The translations under genes were made by a program, and so were the position numbers. This document shows, piece by piece, positions 1-6,073 of a stretch of DNA of 6,073 bases; position 1 is the stretch's first letter, and every line of letters begins with the position of its first letter. Source of the stretch: a bacterium (GTDB lineage: Bacteria; ARS69). The notes under the pieces are model-generated. The model was not told the origin of the DNA. It saw only the letters and a program-made list of their open reading frames with translations, and did no database searches. The stretch is taken from assembly GCA_025774805.1 (NCBI GenBank), contig JALGZR010000153.1:1-6073 (forward strand). The letters run 5' to 3'.

Positions 1-1
1 G

Positions 2-541
2 GTCCTCGAGCGCATCTTCGACGAAGATTTCGAATACGACGAGAGGATGATGCTGATCGCCCACGTGCACCGGATGGGGGAGCGGGTCGCCAACTACACG
101 GTGCTGAACGACGTCGTCATCAACAAGGGGGCGCTTGCGAGGATCATCGACATCGAGACGACGATAGGGGAATTGTATCTCTCGTCGTTCAAGGCGGACG
201 GGCTGATCATCTCCACCCCGACCGGATCGACGGGATACTCCCTCGCGGCACAGGGGCCGATCCTCTACCCGACCCTGCGCGCCATCGTGATCACGCCGAT
301 CTGCCCGCACATGCTCACGAACCGCCCGATCGTCATCCCCGACGACATGGTGGTCCGGGCCAGGCTTCGCACCCGGGAGACCGATGTCTTTCTCACCCTG
401 GACGGGCAGGTGGGTCTCGGGATCCGGGAGGGGGACGTGATCGAGGTGAAGAGAGCGGAGGCCCCGCTCCGCTTCTTCCGCTCCCCGTTCAAGGATTACT
501 TCGAAGTTCTCCGGACAAAGCTCAAGTGGGGAGAAAGGTGA
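2..541 (+). CDS. nadK: NAD kinase, C-terminal part (5' end outside window)
   Basis: NAD kinase phosphorylates NAD to NADP in the cytoplasm using ATP or polyphosphate. The frame is open from base 2, so the first ATG at 47 is internal; 179 residues remain of a family that is usually about 280-300. The N-terminal GGDGT nucleotide-binding motif lies upstream of the window. Visible motifs are LNDVVINKG (from about base 104), which matches the conserved LNE/LND region, and STPTGSTGYS at 212-241, the NAD-binding signature, with Gly where many members have Ala (GSTAYS). Further on, ITPICPHMLTNRP and LDGQ match the conserved C-terminal domain, and the end KLKWGER resembles the KLGW-type C-terminus of the E. 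coli enzyme. recN follows after 13 bp, a pairing seen in many bacteria. Family assignment is firm; only the length is unknown. Confidence 0.95.
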   Translation, partial: VLERIFDEDFEYDERMMLIAHVHRMGERVANYTVLNDVVINKGALARIIDIETTIGELYLSSFKADGLIISTPTGSTGYSLAAQGPILYPTLRAIVITPICPHMLTNRPIVIPDDMVVRARLRTRETDVFLTLDGQVGLGIREGDVIEVKRAEAPLRFFRSPFKDYFEVLRTKLKWGER

Positions 542-554
542 CTCCCCTCCCGAG

Positions 555-2234
555 ATGCTGATCGAACTCTCCGTACGTAATCTCGCCATCTTCAGCGACG
601 TACGCGTGCCGTTCGCCCCGGGGTTGAACATCGTCACGGGGGAGACGGGGGCAGGGAAATCGATCCTGGTGGAGGCGATCCGCCTCGCGCTGGGGGAGAA
701 GGCGGACCCGATGGCCGTAAAGGCGGGGGAGGCGGAAGCGGAGGTTTCCGCGCGCTTCGATCTCTCCGGGCGCGAAGACCTGCGGGAGGCGTGGGAGGAG
801 GCGGGCTTCCCGTGGGAGGAGGAACTGGTGCTCCGGCGGGTCATTCCCGCCGCGGGGCGAAGTCGGGCCTACCTGAACGGTCGGATGGTCGCGCAATCCG
901 TCCTCGAGGAGCTGTCGCCGCTGCTCGTGGAGCTGGTGGGGCAGCACAGCGTCCCCCAATTGCTGTCGCGGGCGGCCGCGCTGTCCGCGCTGGACGATTT
1001 CTCGGGAACCGCGCAGGAGGCGGCGGAGATGCGCCGGCTCTACCGGCAGATATCCGCCAGCAGGCGGAAGGCGGTGGAGACCGCCTCGCGCGGAAAGAAC
1101 GCCCGCCAACAGGGAGAGCACCTCGATTTCCAGGTCCAGGAGCTGACACGGGCAGCACTTGACCCCGCGGAGGAGGAAAGACTCGCCGCGGATCTTCTCG
1201 TCTTGCGCAACGCCTCCAAGATGCAGGAGGCCCTCCGGGGCGCCGAGGACGCTCTTTCCTCCTCTGAACATTCCTCGGTCTCCTCTCTGTCCTTCGCCGT
1301 TGCCAGGCTAAAGGAAGCGGCGGCGGTCGACCCGAGGGTCAAAGTTCTCGTCGAGCGTGTTCTGTCGCTCCGGATCGAAGCCCAGGAACTGGCCCGGGAA
1401 TTGTCCGATCTGTCGACAGGGATCGACCTGTCCGCCGACCGGAGGGAGCAGGCGGAGGAACGGCTTAGCGAGATCCGGCGCCTGAAGCGGAAATACGGGA
1501 CCGACGTCCCGGGGCTTTTGGCCATGCTCGAAGAGGTCCGGGTGGAACGGGAGAAGCTCGAGGGGGCGCTCGAAGAGGAAAGAAGGGTGCGGGAAGAGTT
1601 GCGGAAGCTGGAGGAGGAGGGAGTTCGCGCGGCCTCGGAACTTGGCAGGAAGCGGGGGGAGGGGGCAAGCCGGATGGGCGCCGCGGTCGAGAAGGAGCTC
1701 TCCCGGGTGGCGCTGACCGGCGCGAAGTTCCGGGTCGAACTCGTTTCCCGCCCGCCCGGGCCGGAATCCCTCTCGGGGCACGGATTCGACGAGGCGGAAC
1801 TCCTTTTCTGCGCCAACCCCGGGCAGGAGATGCGCCCCCTTACCGTGACGGCGTCGGGAGGGGAGCTTTCCCGCGTCATGCTCGCCATCCGCAATGCTTC
1901 GGCGCGAGGGAAAGGGAACCGGACGATGGTGTTCGACGAAATCGACACGGGGATCGGCGGGAAGGTGGCGGAGCGGGTCGGTGCGCGCCTGAAAGGGCTG
2001 GGCGTGACAGCCCAGGTGGTCTGCGTGACCCATCTTCCCCAGGTGGCCGCGTTCGCAGACGGCCACCTGCTTGTGGCCAAGCGGGCCGGGAAGAACTCGG
2101 TCGTCACCGGTGTGCAACCGCTGTCGAAACAAGATAGGATTAAGGAGCTTGCGCGCATGATATCGGGAGCGGACGTGACCGAGGAAGCGCAGGCGCACGC
2201 GAGGGAGCTGATCAAGGGAGCGGCCCGGGGATGA
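555..2234 (+). CDS. recN: DNA repair protein RecN
   Basis: RecN is an SMC-like ATPase that acts early in recombinational repair of double-strand breaks. At 559 residues it is close to the usual length (E. coli 553). The start MLIELSVRNLAIF aligns with the family N-terminus, so ATG 555 is well supported; a modest purine-rich stretch (AAAGGTGA, 534-541) lies upstream. Walker A is GETGAGKS at residues 29-36. The GRSRAYLNG region and the GQH motif (residues 129-131) follow. A charged, Glu/Arg/Lys-rich coiled-coil region occupies roughly residues 150-360. The ABC signature SGGELSR is at 434-440, Walker B ends in D461-E462 (VFDEIDTGIGG), and the H-loop histidine is H493 in VTHLPQVAA. All ATPase motifs are present, so the protein should be functional. 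It lies between nadK and the acetyltransferase gene, and its stop codon overlaps the next start (ATGA). No LexA box is recognisable upstream, so SOS control, if any, would act on an upstream promoter. Confidence 0.97.
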   Translation: MLIELSVRNLAIFSDVRVPFAPGLNIVTGETGAGKSILVEAIRLALGEKADPMAVKAGEAEAEVSARFDLSGREDLREAWEEAGFPWEEELVLRRVIPAAGRSRAYLNGRMVAQSVLEELSPLLVELVGQHSVPQLLSRAAALSALDDFSGTAQEAAEMRRLYRQISASRRKAVETASRGKNARQQGEHLDFQVQELTRAALDPAEEERLAADLLVLRNASKMQEALRGAEDALSSSEHSSVSSLSFAVARLKEAAAVDPRVKVLVERVLSLRIEAQELARELSDLSTGIDLSADRREQAEERLSEIRRLKRKYGTDVPGLLAMLEEVRVEREKLEGALEEERRVREELRKLEEEGVRAASELGRKRGEGASRMGAAVEKELSRVALTGAKFRVELVSRPPGPESLSGHGFDEAELLFCANPGQEMRPLTVTASGGELSRVMLAIRNASARGKGNRTMVFDEIDTGIGGKVAERVGARLKGLGVTAQVVCVTHLPQVAAFADGHLLVAKRAGKNSVVTGVQPLSKQDRIKELARMISGADVTEEAQAHARELIKGAARG

Positions 2235-2701
2235 TTCGAAAGGCCCGGATGGGAGACGTCAAGGCGATCCAGAAACTGATCGCGGAGTATGCGCGCAAAG
2301 GCGACATGCTCCCGCGGTCGCTGAGCGAAATCTACGAGAACCTGCGCGATTACTTCGTGTACCTCGAAGACGGCGGGGAGGTGATCGGGTCCGCCGCGAT
2401 CCATATCATGTGGGAGGATTTGGCCGAGGTGCGGTCGCTCGCCGTGCGCGACGGCCACAAGAGCAAGGGGGTGGGGACGCAACTCGTCGAAGCGTGCATC
2501 TCCGAGGCGATCGTTCTCGGCATCGCGCGGGTGTTCGCCCTGACCTACAGACCCGAGTTCTTCGAGAAGCTGGGATTCGTCCGGGTGGAAAAATCCGAGC
2601 TGCCCCAGAAGATCTGGACGGACTGCCTCAAGTGTTCGAAGTTTCCCGACTGCGACGAGGTTGCGCTGGTTTCCGACCTGTCCGGGATGCAGCGTGTCTG
2701 A
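2231..2701 (+). CDS. argA: GNAT N-acetyltransferase, short ArgA-type N-acetylglutamate synthase
   Basis: This 156-residue protein is a stand-alone GNAT domain. It lacks the amino-acid-kinase domain of classical E. coli ArgA, and its sequence resembles the short N-acetylglutamate synthases typified by M. tuberculosis Rv2747, which make N-acetylglutamate from acetyl-CoA and glutamate in the first step of arginine synthesis. Shared features are the A-D-V-x-AI start, WEDLAEVRSLAV (residues 61-72), the acetyl-CoA pyrophosphate loop HKSKGVGTQL (76-85) and the C-terminal YRPEFFEKLGF (106-116). A cysteine cluster C132, C135, C141 (CX2CX5C) follows and could bind metal. ATG 2231 overlaps the recN stop as ATGA, with AAGGGAG at 2214-2220 as ribosome binding site, so translation is probably coupled. 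No other arginine gene is in view. The fold is certain; the substrate is inferred from family resemblance, and another amino-acid acetyltransferase activity is possible. Confidence 0.85.
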   Translation: MIRKARMGDVKAIQKLIAEYARKGDMLPRSLSEIYENLRDYFVYLEDGGEVIGSAAIHIMWEDLAEVRSLAVRDGHKSKGVGTQLVEACISEAIVLGIARVFALTYRPEFFEKLGFVRVEKSELPQKIWTDCLKCSKFPDCDEVALVSDLSGMQRV

Positions 2702-4049
2702 CCGTTTTTTCGATCTCGTGGAAAAGGAGGTGTCCCGCAACGGAAAGGGCGAGGCGGAGCTTTGGGTCCGCCGCGCCCGCGTCCGCAGGTACGAGGCGCG
2801 CGACGGGGGGATCGACGCCATCTCCTTGTCGGACTCGCTGTCTTTCGGGGTTCGCATTTTCCGGGACGGGAGGATGGGTTTCTCCTACGGGTTCGGAGAG
2901 GGAGAAGAAGACGTCCGCCGGGCGGTGGAGGCGGCGATCTTCTGCGCGGACGGCTCCGACCGGGACGATGCCTACGGTTTGCCGGAGGGCGGAGGGGAGG
3001 TATCCGCGAGGGCCGGCGAACCCGCCGCACTGCCTTTGTTCGACCCTTCCTGCGACCGGGTGGGCGAGCGGGAAAAGGCGGACTTCGCGTGCGAACTGGA
3101 GGCCCGGGCGCTTGCCTTCGATTCCCGGATGAAGCGGGTGCGGAGTGCGTCCCTCACGGAGACGGTGGCGGAGGTGCGGGTCCGCAATTCCCGGGGGCGG
3201 GAGGGGACCCAGCGCGAGTCCTCCTATTTCGCCTCCGTGGACTCCGTGGCCGAGGAGGGGCCCGAGGGTCAGACGGGGTACGGATTCGGATTCGCCCGGC
3301 GGTTCTCCGACCTCCGGCCGGAAAGGATTGCGGAGGAGAGCGCGCGGAGGGCCCTTCGGATGCTCAAGGGCCGCTCCCTGCCAACCGGTCGCGTCGCCAC
3401 GATCCTGGAAAACGAGGCGGCGGCAGACCTTCTTGACGTGCTCGCTCCGTCCTTCCTCGCACCCCAGGTCGCGAAGGGGAAATCGATGCTTGCGGAAAAG
3501 ATCGGCCAGCAAGTCGCATCGAAGCTCGTGGAAGTGGTCGACGACCCGCTCGATCCGGAAGGGGCGGGGGCCACGATCTTCGACGGGGAGGGGATTCCCA
3601 CGCAGAGAACCGTCCTGATCGGGAAGGGAACGCTTTCGTCTTTCCTGTCCGACACATTCTGGGGCAGGAAGATCGGAACGGGGACGACGGCGAACCTTAC
3701 CCGACCTGCCCCCAAAATTCCTCCGACGGTCGGCACCGCGGGGTTGCGCGTGACGTCGGGAAGCCGGTCCGTTGAGCAGATGATGGGGGATCTCGGGGGC
3801 GGAATCCTCCTCACGGAGTTTTTGGGAATCCACACGGCGGACCCGGTCTCGGGAGATTTTTCGGTGGGCGCTTCGGGCATCCGGTTTGAGGGAGGGGAGC
3901 GGAAGGAACCTGTCCGGGGATTCGCCGTATCCGGGAACGTCCTGTCGCTCCTTCGGGACGTCGTGGCCGTCGGAGACGACTTCCGATGGTTCGGAAGGAC
4001 AGGTTGTCCGTCCCTGGCCGTTTCCGGCCTCGACATCGGAGGGATGTAG
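2694..4049 (+). CDS. pmbA: TldD/PmbA family protein, PmbA (TldE) type
   Basis: PmbA/TldE is the non-catalytic partner of the TldD metalloprotease. Together they form a cytoplasmic complex that degrades unfolded peptides and trims peptide precursors such as microcin B17 and the antitoxin CcdA. From GTG 2694 the protein is 451 residues, matching the family (E. coli PmbA 450). The N-terminal half carries the variable fold (AELWVRRARVRRYEARDGG). The C-terminal half holds the diagnostic motifs: VEVVDDPLD, FDGEGIPTQR, the GTGTTANLTRPAP region, MGDLGGGILLTEFLG, PVSGDFSVGASG, FAVSGNVLSLLRDVVAVGDD and the terminal SLAVSGLDIGG. I see no HEXXXH zinc motif, consistent with the PmbA rather than the TldD subfamily. 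The GTG start overlaps the previous gene by 8 bp. A TTG at 2661 in the same frame would add 11 residues that align with nothing in the family. No strong ribosome binding site precedes GTG, so coupling to the upstream gene is likely. Confidence 0.92.
   Translation: MSDRFFDLVEKEVSRNGKGEAELWVRRARVRRYEARDGGIDAISLSDSLSFGVRIFRDGRMGFSYGFGEGEEDVRRAVEAAIFCADGSDRDDAYGLPEGGGEVSARAGEPAALPLFDPSCDRVGEREKADFACELEARALAFDSRMKRVRSASLTETVAEVRVRNSRGREGTQRESSYFASVDSVAEEGPEGQTGYGFGFARRFSDLRPERIAEESARRALRMLKGRSLPTGRVATILENEAAADLLDVLAPSFLAPQVAKGKSMLAEKIGQQVASKLVEVVDDPLDPEGAGATIFDGEGIPTQRTVLIGKGTLSSFLSDTFWGRKIGTGTTANLTRPAPKIPPTVGTAGLRVTSGSRSVEQMMGDLGGGILLTEFLGIHTADPVSGDFSVGASGIRFEGGERKEPVRGFAVSGNVLSLLRDVVAVGDDFRWFGRTGCPSLAVSGLDIGGM
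4038..4043 (+). promoter_or_regulatory. Ribosome binding site of the HAD gene
   Basis: GGAGGG lies inside the last codons of pmbA, 8 bases before ATG 4052. It fixes the HAD start and shows that this gene still has a good translation signal despite its frameshift. Confidence 0.75.
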
Positions 4050-4051
4050 GG

Positions 4052-4743
4052 ATGACTTCAGGGCCGCTCTTCGTGTTCGACCTGGACAACACCCTCTATC
4101 CGCCCCATGTGAACCTTTGGAGGATGGTGGACGCAAGGATCGAGCAGTATGTGCAGGAACGTCTCGGCGTGGACCCTGGGATCGCCAGTCGGGTCCGCAA
4201 GGATTACCTCCGGGAGTACGGGACCACGCTCCGCGGGCTCATGCACCATCACGGAGTGGCCCCCACCGAGTATCTCGAGTTCGTGCACGACGTCCCCATC
4301 CCCGAGATCGTACCAAAGCGTCCGGCGTTGGGAGAGATGCTCTCCTCTCTTCCGGGCAGGCGCGTGGTGTTCACCAACGGGTCCGAGTGTTACGCTCGCC
4401 GGGTGCTCGCGGCGCTGGGCGTGTCGGACCTGATGGACGGGATTTACGGTATCGAGTTCATGGAATATCGAGCCAAGCCGTCCCCTTACCCGTACGGGAA
4501 GCTGCTTCAGGTTACCGGGACCCGTCCGCAGGATTCCCCGGGACCCGTCCGCAGGATTCCCTTTTCTGCGAGGACCTCCGGGAGAACCTGCTTCCGGCTT
4601 GCGAGCTGGGGATGTTCACCGTCTGGGTCGGAGGCGGGGAAGAGGGGTTTCCCGCGCGCGCCATCCTCGATGACGTGTGCGACCTTCCCCGGATCCTTCC
4701 CCGGTTCCTGGGCGACGGGACCGGCGCCACGCGGAAGGCCTAG
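4052..4743 (+). pseudogene. HAD-superfamily phosphatase (pyrimidine 5'-nucleotidase-like), frameshifted by a 23-bp tandem duplication
   Basis: The gene begins two bases after the pmbA stop. It encodes a HAD hydrolase of the subfamily I type annotated as pyrimidine 5'-nucleotidase, which removes phosphate from nucleoside monophosphates or similar small phosphoesters. Motif I is FDLDNTLYP with D10 (nucleophile) and D12; motif II is VFTNGS with T108; the motif III lysine is K142 in RAKPSPYPYG. After residue 162 the frame is lost at a perfect 23-bp tandem repeat (4515-4560). The continuing frame runs to a TGA at 4817-4819 and gives a Ser/Arg/Pro/Gly-rich tail typical of off-frame GC-rich DNA (255 residues in all). 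Removing one copy joins QDS to LFCEDLRENLLPA and then LGMFTVWVGG, which is motif IV with its E-D pair at residues 166-167, and yields a normal 222-residue protein ending at TAG 4743. As read here the product lacks motif IV and is probably inactive. A sequencing or assembly error cannot be excluded. The substrate is an inference. Confidence 0.9.
4515..4560 (+). repeat. Perfect 23-bp tandem duplication inside the HAD gene
   Basis: Two identical adjacent copies occupy 4515-4537 and 4538-4560; each begins CCGGGACCCG and ends GGATTCC. The unit length of 23 is not a multiple of three, so the extra copy shifts the frame. The absence of any mismatch points to a very recent event or an artefact. Confidence 0.97.
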
Positions 4744-4818
4744 CGCGGCAACGGGTCGGGAGCGAGCGGCTGGCGGGAGGCCCGAACCCCTTGGGCCCCC
4801 ACGAACAGGAGGATCCTG
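4744..4818. other. 75-bp spacer before the RNase E/G gene
   Basis: This is the only intergenic stretch of any length in the window. It is GC-rich and ends in a strong ribosome binding site. A weak GGCCC/GGGCC inverted repeat is present, but there is no following T-run, so I do not call a terminator. No convincing -35/-10 pair is visible. The RNase gene may be read through from upstream or have a promoter I cannot recognise. Confidence 0.5.
4807..4812 (+). promoter_or_regulatory. Ribosome binding site of the RNase E/G gene
   Basis: AGGAGG lies 6 bases before ATG 4819, a near-ideal Shine-Dalgarno sequence. It decides the start in favour of the long form of the protein that includes the N-terminal low-complexity region. 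Confidence 0.88.
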
Positions 4819-6073
4819 ATGACGGAAGAAAAAAGGAAACGCAGGTTCTGGAAACGGGGCCCGCGCCGGAAGAAGGCAGGCGAGGCGCCCGTGCCGGCCA
4901 CTGACGGAGAGCAGTCCGGGACTCCCGGCTTGCCGGAAGCGGAGGGCCAGCCGGATCGGGAAGGGGCTACGGGGACGGCTGCCGGCGCAGAGACGGAAGG
5001 GGACCTAAGGGCCGAGGCGGCCCCCGAAATTCTCGAGGTTGCAGAGGCGGTCACCTCGCAGTCCGGCGGAAAGAAGGGACGCCGCCGAAGCCGCCGACGC
5101 GGGCGGGGGCGCGAGAAGCCGGGGTCCGGCGCGGTTTTGGAGGAGGAGAAGCCCGCCCACGCACGGGATGGCGAAGACGCGGGGGACCTTGCGGACGAGC
5201 GTCACGCGGACGAGGAGGGGAAGGCGGGGGAATCCGGGGATGCCGCCGAGGAAGCGGAATCTTCCCAAATCCCGCGGAAAGGCCGCCGTCGAAGCCGACG
5301 GCGTGGGCGACGGCGCGGGAAGAAGGATCCGGCCGCTGCCGGGGAGGCAGCGGTGCTCGAGGCCGACGCGGAGGAAGATCCCGTATCCGGTGCGGAGATC
5401 CCTGCGGGTGCAGAAGGCACCTTGTCCGAGGAGGCGTCCCTGCAGGAGGAGGAAGAAGAGACCGAGGGAGAGGAGGAGGAAGAAGCCGTCCCGGCGGGAT
5501 CGGGCCCGAGGAAGGTGATGCTCATCGACGGGGTGAACCCCGAGGAAATCCGCGTGGCCATCGTGAGCGACGGGGTTCTCGACTATTTCGAGGTGGAGAA
5601 CCAGCGAAGGAAACAGTTCAAGGGGAACATCTACAAGGCGAGAGTGGTAAACGTTGCCCCGGCGATCGAAGCCGCCTTCGTGGATTTTGGAGGCGGGAGG
5701 CACGGATTCCTTCCCCTGAATGAATATTGCGGCGGGGCCCTCATCGATAACCTCGATTCGTGGAACGAGGGGGACAAGCGCCCCCATCTGCGCTCGGGGA
5801 CGGAGATCCTCGTGCAGGTCACCAAGGAGGAGTCTCCCATCAAGGGGGCGGCGGTCACGTCGTACATCAGCATCGCGGGGCGGTACCTGGTGATGATGCT
5901 GGGAATGAAACGGTACGGGATCTCGAAGAAGATCACCGGCGAGAAGGAGCGGGAGCGGATCCGGAAGAACATGGAGAAGCTCTCGTACCCCGACCACCTG
6001 GGGTTCATCGTACGGACCGTGGGGGCGGGCCAGCCGCTGAAAGACCTGCGGGCGGACCTCACAAACCTGGTCA
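4819..6073 (+). CDS. rne: Ribonuclease E/G family endoribonuclease with long N-terminal charged extension (3' end outside window)
   Basis: Enzymes of this family cleave single-stranded RNA in mRNA decay and rRNA/tRNA processing. The frame is open from ATG 4819 to the right edge (418 codons). Residues 1-233 are low-complexity and probably disordered. Arg/Lys clusters at 5-19, 85-98 and 153-169 alternate with Ala/Gly/Glu-rich acidic stretches, ending in an almost all-Glu run at 210-222. From M234 the sequence matches the start of E. coli RNase E: MLIDGVNPEEIRVAIV, FKGNIYKARV (267-276) and AAFVDFGGGRHGFLPL (285-300) of the S1 domain, then KGAAVTSYISIAGRYLV (342-358). GFIVRTVGAG (395-404) carries R399-T400, equivalent to the 5'-monophosphate sensor R169-T170. 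The catalytic Asp residues, Zn-link cysteines and C-terminus lie beyond the window, so RNase E cannot be separated from RNase G. Disordered extensions at the N-terminus are known in actinobacterial members, whereas E. coli carries its disordered region at the C-terminus. Confidence 0.93.
   Translation, partial: MTEEKRKRRFWKRGPRRKKAGEAPVPATDGEQSGTPGLPEAEGQPDREGATGTAAGAETEGDLRAEAAPEILEVAEAVTSQSGGKKGRRRSRRRGRGREKPGSGAVLEEEKPAHARDGEDAGDLADERHADEEGKAGESGDAAEEAESSQIPRKGRRRSRRRGRRRGKKDPAAAGEAAVLEADAEEDPVSGAEIPAGAEGTLSEEASLQEEEEETEGEEEEEAVPAGSGPRKVMLIDGVNPEEIRVAIVSDGVLDYFEVENQRRKQFKGNIYKARVVNVAPAIEAAFVDFGGGRHGFLPLNEYCGGALIDNLDSWNEGDKRPHLRSGTEILVQVTKEESPIKGAAVTSYISIAGRYLVMMLGMKRYGISKKITGEKERERIRKNMEKLSYPDHLGFIVRTVGAGQPLKDLRADLTNLV
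5077..5109 (+). repeat. Arg-rich repeat, copy 1, in the RNase extension (second copy at 5281-5313)
   Basis: This segment encodes GRRRSRRRGRG (residues 87-97). A related copy 204 bp downstream, at 5281-5313, encodes GRRRSRRRGRR (155-165). By hand alignment the two share 26 of 33 bases. Six of the seven differences are synonymous third-position changes and one changes Gly to Arg. This pattern suggests an old internal duplication, or convergence, kept by selection on the peptide, plausibly for RNA or protein binding. Confidence 0.8.
5281..5313 (+). repeat. Arg-rich repeat, copy 2, in the RNase extension
   Basis: This segment encodes GRRRSRRRGRR and is followed by RGKK. It is the partner of the copy at 5077-5109, with a 68-residue period. 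Acidic Ala/Glu-rich sequence flanks it on both sides. Confidence 0.8.

Noticed and set aside
2661-2693. TTG 2661 as the start of pmbA
   Set aside because: It adds 11 residues encoded within the acetyltransferase gene that do not fit the family; GTG 2694 gives the usual PmbA length.
1040-2857. A 605-codon open frame on the minus strand across recN and the acetyltransferase gene
   Set aside because: It is antisense to two firmly identified genes, its translation is Ser/Arg/Pro-rich with no recognisable domain, and such frames are expected opposite GC-rich genes.
4500-4565. Programmed ribosomal frameshift in the HAD gene
   Set aside because: There is no slippery heptamer at the site, and the frame loss is fully explained by the 23-bp duplication.
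4776-4798. Possible terminator hairpin (GGCCC...GGGCC) between the HAD and RNase genes
   Set aside because: The stem is only about 5 bp, the loop is C-rich and no T-run follows; chance pairing is likely in such GC-rich DNA.
5508-5520. Internal start of RNase E/G at ATG 5518, where homology to E. coli RNase E begins
   Set aside because: The purine-rich GAGGAAGG (5508-5515) is only two bases from the ATG, while ATG 4819 has AGGAGG at ideal spacing and the extension stays open and compositionally coherent in frame. A minor internal start is not excluded.
5005-5997. A 330-codon open frame on the minus strand opposite the RNase E/G gene
   Set aside because: The plus-strand frame has a perfect ribosome binding site and clear RNase E/G motifs; the antisense product has a low-complexity composition and no domain I recognise.
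1-6073. CRISPR array, insertion sequence, tRNA or defence system
   Set aside because: No interspaced repeats, transposase, tRNA-like fold or defence gene was seen; every stretch over 100 bp is accounted for by a housekeeping gene.

Overview
The window is a GC-rich, gene-dense bacterial chromosome segment. All supported genes are on the + strand and they sit almost end to end. The strong third-position G/C preference creates many long but meaningless reading frames on the other strand. The gene set (nadK, recN, a short-form N-acetylglutamate synthase with a Cys cluster, pmbA/tldE, a HAD phosphatase, an RNase E/G) and the protein sequences resemble deltaproteobacterial lineages such as Desulfuromonadota and relatives. 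That placement is an inference from remembered family sequences, not from a search.

Layout: (1) 2-541, the C-terminal 179 residues of NAD kinase, cut by the left edge. (2) 555-2234, complete recN, a double-strand-break repair ATPase. (3) 2231-2701, a short ArgA-like GNAT acetyltransferase that overlaps recN by four bases (ATGA). (4) 2694-4049, a PmbA/TldE-type protein, probably starting at a GTG inside the end of the acetyltransferase gene. (5) 4052-4743, a HAD-family phosphatase gene broken by a perfect 23-bp tandem duplication. (6) a 75-bp spacer. (7) 4819 to the right edge, the N-terminal 418 residues of an RNase E/G-family endoribonuclease. Its S1/catalytic part is preceded by about 233 residues of alternating arginine-rich and acidic low-complexity sequence.

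The first five genes have gaps of 13 and 2 bp or overlaps of 4 and 8 bp, which suggests one transcript with translational coupling. Their products are functionally mixed (NADP synthesis, DNA repair, arginine biosynthesis, peptide/protein maturation, nucleotide or small phosphate hydrolysis), so this looks like a housekeeping operon, not a dedicated pathway. I saw no tRNA, rRNA, CRISPR, insertion sequence, convincing promoter or intrinsic terminator.

I do not see a new defence or mobile system. Two points deserve attention. The first is the 23-bp duplication: removing one copy restores an intact 222-residue HAD protein, including its motif IV acidic residues. The second is the N-terminal, not C-terminal, position of the charged low-complexity region in the RNase E/G protein, which contains a diverged Arg-rich repeat conserved at the amino-acid level.
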